A DNA stretch of 16,214 nucleotides from Thermoplasmata archaeon. Its GTDB lineage: Archaea > Thermoplasmatota > Thermoplasmata > UBA10834. The stretch spans positions 2,180-18,393 of the forward strand of contig DUKU01000074.1 of NCBI GenBank assembly GCA_013329135.1, in the 5' to 3' direction. Below, piece by piece: positions 13,944 to 16,214 of this stretch. The notes under the pieces are model-generated. The model was not told where the DNA came from. It saw only the letters and a program-made list of their open reading frames with translations, and searched no databases. Positions within the stretch are counted from its first letter, which is position 1; the number at the start of each line of letters is the position of its first letter. A program made the position numbers and the translations under genes.

Positions 13944-15823
13944 CCCCCCTCCCTCTCCTTGATGGAGCCGAACGGGCACAGCTTCGCGCACACATCGCAC
14001 TTGTCGCACAGCTCCTTCGATATCACGGACTTGCGGTCGTCATCGTCGATCGACAGTGCCGGGCAGTAGAATTCCCGGATGCAAGTGTACGGCTTCTTGC
14101 AGGCCTCCTTGCTCACATCGTTCGAGGATATCTTCTCGCCGCGCTTCCGTTTCAGCCGGTCAGCGTGTAGCGCGCACGCCCTCCTGGATATGATGACGTT
14201 CGGCCCCTTCCTGGCCAGCGCATCCTTCATCGGCCCGACCGCGTTCTTGACATCGTAAGGATCGACGATCGTGATGTCCTCGAGCCCGAACCCGCGCAGG
14301 ACGTTCTCGATCACCATCGGCTTGGCCGCCCTCCCGCCGGCGTTCGCATCGGAACCAGGGTTGGGCTGCTGTCCGGTCATGGCGGTGACCTCGTTGTCGA
14401 GTATGAGCAGTGTGAAATCGTCCCCGTGGTGTATCGCGTTGACGAGACCGGGCAGGCCAGCGTGATAGAACGTCGAGTCGCCTACGATGGCGACGACCTT
14501 CTCCTCGACCGCGTACTGGAGGCCGGCGGCCACGCCCGTGCACGCACCCATGCACAGGAGCGTGTCGCCGTAGTTGATCGGTTCGAGGAAGCTCATCGAA
14601 TAGCACCCTATGTCGGTCGCGACCACGTGCTTCACGCCCTTCAGGGCCTGCCTGAGCGCGTGCAGGGACGCCCTGTGCGGACATCCTGGGCAGAAAGTAG
14701 GCCACCTGTCCGCCAGGCCCTCCTTGAGCTCCTTCGCCTTGTCCATGACCGCCTTGTAGTCGACCGGCAGCTTCGTCCCGAGGGCCTTCGCGATGCCTTC
14801 GACGACGATGTTCGTGTTGTACTCAAACGCCTCGCTGAAGTGCCCCGTCCACTTGCCCACGACCCTCACGGACGGGTTGGCATCCTTCGCGATGGCCGTC
14901 ACGTGGAGCTCCAGATATGGGGAGAGCTCCTCGACGATGATGACCGTCTTGAGCTTCTTCAGGAAGTCCCCGATGAGCTTCTTCGGGAGCGGGTATGTTG
15001 TGCCGAGCTTGAGCATCGAGGGTTCGATGCCCAGCTCGCGGCACGCATCGACGGAGTAGTTGTACCCCGCCCCGCTCGTGACGATGCCCGTGTCGGAGCC
15101 GGTGTCCTCCACGAGGTTCAGGTCTGACCCATCGAACTCGGCCTCGAGCCTCGTGGTCCTCTCGAGCATCGCGAGCTTGAACGTCCTGGCCGAATCAGCG
15201 ACGGTCACGAACCTGCCAGGGGGATGGTCCCACCTGACCTTCGCGAACGGCTTCCTCTCCAGCTTCCCGAGGTCGACGATGCCGCTCTGGTGGTTCACCC
15301 TCGTGGTGGTCCTGAGGAGCACCGGCACTCCGTACCTCTCGGATATCTCGAACGCCGCCTTTACCATCCTCTTCGCTTCGGCAGGGTTCGAGGGCTCGAG
15401 CATGGGCACGTACGCGCTCGGGCCGAAGGTCCTCCCATCCTGCTCGGTCTGGGACGAGTGTGCCTGAGGGTCGTCCGCGACCACGAGCACCATGCCGCCC
15501 TTGATGCCAGTATATGAGAGCGAGTAGAACGCGTCTGAGGCCACGTTCAGGCCGACGCTCTTCATGCTCGTGATGGTCCGGAGCCCCGCCATCGACGCTC
15601 CGGCGCAGGTCTCGAGCGCGACCTTCTCGTTCGCGGAGATCTCCATCCTGTAATCGAAGCCGGGGGCGACTGCGGACAATGTGTCGAGCACTTCGGTCGT
15701 GGGCGACCCGGGGTACGCCGACACGACTTTGACATCAGCCTCGATGGCACCTCTGACGATGGCTTCGTTGCACAGCATGAACGCCCTGGCCGGGCCCTCT
15801 CTGACCACATCTGCAGCTCCCAC
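13940..15823 (-). CDS. iorA: Indolepyruvate ferredoxin oxidoreductase, alpha subunit (TPP enzyme)
   Basis: 627 residues from the chosen GTG. The pyrimidine-binding domain opens with CNEAIVRGA and YPGSPTTEV (near 38-45), then EISANEKVALE. CPGCPH near 377 opens the TPP pyrophosphate domain, with GDSTFYHAGLPG from 448 and the downstream LLILDNEVTAMTGQQPNPG giving the GDx...N metal-TPP motif. The C-terminus carries ferredoxin-like clusters: a complete CxxCxxCxxxCP at 606-616, and a first motif at 575-588 where the second Cys is replaced by Pro578. The enzyme oxidises aryl pyruvates with CoA and ferredoxin in amino acid fermentation. GTG at 15823 is preferred because AGGAGG lies eight bases before it; a GTG three codons earlier (15832) is possible. 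The stop overlaps the iorB start by 4 bp. Confidence 0.95.
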   Translation of the reverse strand: MGAADVVREGPARAFMLCNEAIVRGAIEADVKVVSAYPGSPTTEVLDTLSAVAPGFDYRMEISANEKVALETCAGASMAGLRTITSMKSVGLNVASDAFYSLSYTGIKGGMVLVVADDPQAHSSQTEQDGRTFGPSAYVPMLEPSNPAEAKRMVKAAFEISERYGVPVLLRTTTRVNHQSGIVDLGKLERKPFAKVRWDHPPGRFVTVADSARTFKLAMLERTTRLEAEFDGSDLNLVEDTGSDTGIVTSGAGYNYSVDACRELGIEPSMLKLGTTYPLPKKLIGDFLKKLKTVIIVEELSPYLELHVTAIAKDANPSVRVVGKWTGHFSEAFEYNTNIVVEGIAKALGTKLPVDYKAVMDKAKELKEGLADRWPTFCPGCPHRASLHALRQALKGVKHVVATDIGCYSMSFLEPINYGDTLLCMGACTGVAAGLQYAVEEKVVAIVGDSTFYHAGLPGLVNAIHHGDDFTLLILDNEVTAMTGQQPNPGSDANAGGRAAKPMVIENVLRGFGLEDITIVDPYDVKNAVGPMKDALARKGPNVIISRRACALHADRLKRKRGEKISSNDVSKEACKKPYTCIREFYCPALSIDDDDRKSVISKELCDKCDVCAKLCPFGSIKEREGG

Positions 15824-15831
15824 ACTCGCCA

Positions 15832-15837
15832 CCTCCT
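15832..15837 (-). promoter_or_regulatory. Ribosome binding site of iorA
   Basis: AGGAGG on the minus strand lies eight bases before the GTG at 15823 and overlaps the alternative GTG at 15832, which favours the shorter start. Upstream, the 111-bp spacer to the PH-domain gene (15824-15934) shows no convincing TATA box. Confidence 0.6.
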
Positions 15838-15934
15838 GCTCCGGGCCTGTGAACGGCTCGGACGTTGATTGCGTTTGTGGCGAATGGGCGGGGGAGTGTC
15901 CACCTTTTCCCCGAACAAGTATGGTCCGACGCGT

Positions 15935-16214
15935 TCACTCCTCTTTGGGCTTGACCCTGACGTCCATGACCTCTTGGGCCTTCCTTCTGACCGTGAGCGG
16001 GTTCGGCACAGCCTCCCAGACGATCGAGCCAGTGCGTCCCTGCGCACCCTGGGTCGAGAAGTTGATGGTCCCATATCCCAGCATCCGCTTGCCTATCGAC
16101 TGGGACACGCTCATGTTGGTGACCATCCCGAGCGGGATGTCCTCGTATGTCTTCCCCAGGATGCCCCTCTGCATGATGATTCTCTCGTCCGTGATTGCGT
16201 ATATCGTGCTGCCC
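15935..16214 (-). CDS. Bacterial-type PH domain (bPH2-like) protein, 3' part only
   Basis: The frame is open to the right edge, so the N-terminus lies outside; 93 codons are visible. The first residues, STIYAITDERIIMQRGILGK, and then YEDIPLGMVTNMSVSQSIGKRMLGYGTINFST match the pattern of bPH2 (YdbS/YdbT-type) domains: an aromatic residue and T-D/N-x-R-I-I strand, a GxLxK turn, and QSxxxRxLGxGTI. Such domains usually follow two membrane helices, which would be upstream of the window. The C-terminus is charged (KPKEE). The function in archaea is not established. An internal ATG at 16174 would remove the first conserved strand, so it is not the real start. Confidence 0.8.
   Translation of the reverse strand, partial: GSTIYAITDERIIMQRGILGKTYEDIPLGMVTNMSVSQSIGKRMLGYGTINFSTQGAQGRTGSIVWEAVPNPLTVRRKAQEVMDVRVKPKEE

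Noticed and set aside
13944..14009. Longer N-terminus for IorB
   Set aside because: The added residues come from an alternate frame of the iorA Fe-S region. The ATGA overlap with GGAGG gives a natural start.
1..16214. CRISPR arrays, tRNA or rRNA genes, insertion sequences, toxin-antitoxin or phage genes
   Set aside because: I saw no regularly spaced direct repeats, cloverleaf-like sequence, transposase motifs or terminal inverted repeats in reading both strands.

Overview
The window reads as chromosomal DNA from a GC-rich archaeon. The evidence is AT-rich TATA-like boxes at archaeal spacing from start codons, two short or leaderless transcripts, TTG and GTG starts, and a CoA- and ferredoxin-dependent indolepyruvate oxidoreductase. 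A solute-binding protein held by a C-terminal membrane segment instead of a lipobox, and a soluble multi-GAF kinase with an HDIKN-type H-box, fit the same picture. A Thermoplasmatota-like or other euryarchaeal host is my best guess, but it is inferred from gene style only. I see no transposase, integrase, tRNA, rRNA or CRISPR array.

Layout. At 73-4548 (minus) lies a 1491-residue family 5 peptide/solute-binding protein with many Ig-like repeats and a C-terminal membrane anchor. A 235-bp intergenic stretch (4549-4783) follows, holding TATA-like boxes, an alternating GC tract and three consecutive hairpins. Then come a 61-residue zinc-ribbon protein (4784-4969, minus), a C45-type Ntn amidohydrolase (5089-6156, plus) and, convergent with it at 7 bp, a D-aminoacylase-type amidohydrolase (6164-7810, minus). 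A DUF1015 protein (7865-9112, minus) and a ferritin/rubrerythrin-like protein (9179-9667, minus) follow. A 225-bp divergent promoter region leads into an 817-residue three-GAF histidine kinase (9893-12346, plus). The right end carries a minus-strand group, in transcription order: a partial PH-domain membrane-type protein (runs off the edge), iorA, iorB (ATGA overlap) and a PhzF-family protein.

How the genes may work together. A plausible theme is scavenging and fermenting peptides and amino acids. The large binding protein would capture peptides at the cell surface. The C45 and D-aminoacylase enzymes would hydrolyse amide bonds of unusual or N-acylated substrates. IorAB would oxidise aryl pyruvates from transaminated aromatic amino acids to acyl-CoA and reduced ferredoxin. 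This is inference from neighbouring families; only iorA-iorB (and perhaps phzF) look like an operon. The ferritin-like protein and kinase suggest redox or iron handling and cytosolic sensing.

I did not find a clear new multi-gene system. The observations most worth checking are the missing cysteine in the first Fe-S motif of IorA, the structured intergenic region at 4688-4773, the architecture of the anchored binding protein, the C45/D-aminoacylase pair and the palindromic shared promoter at 9785-9798.
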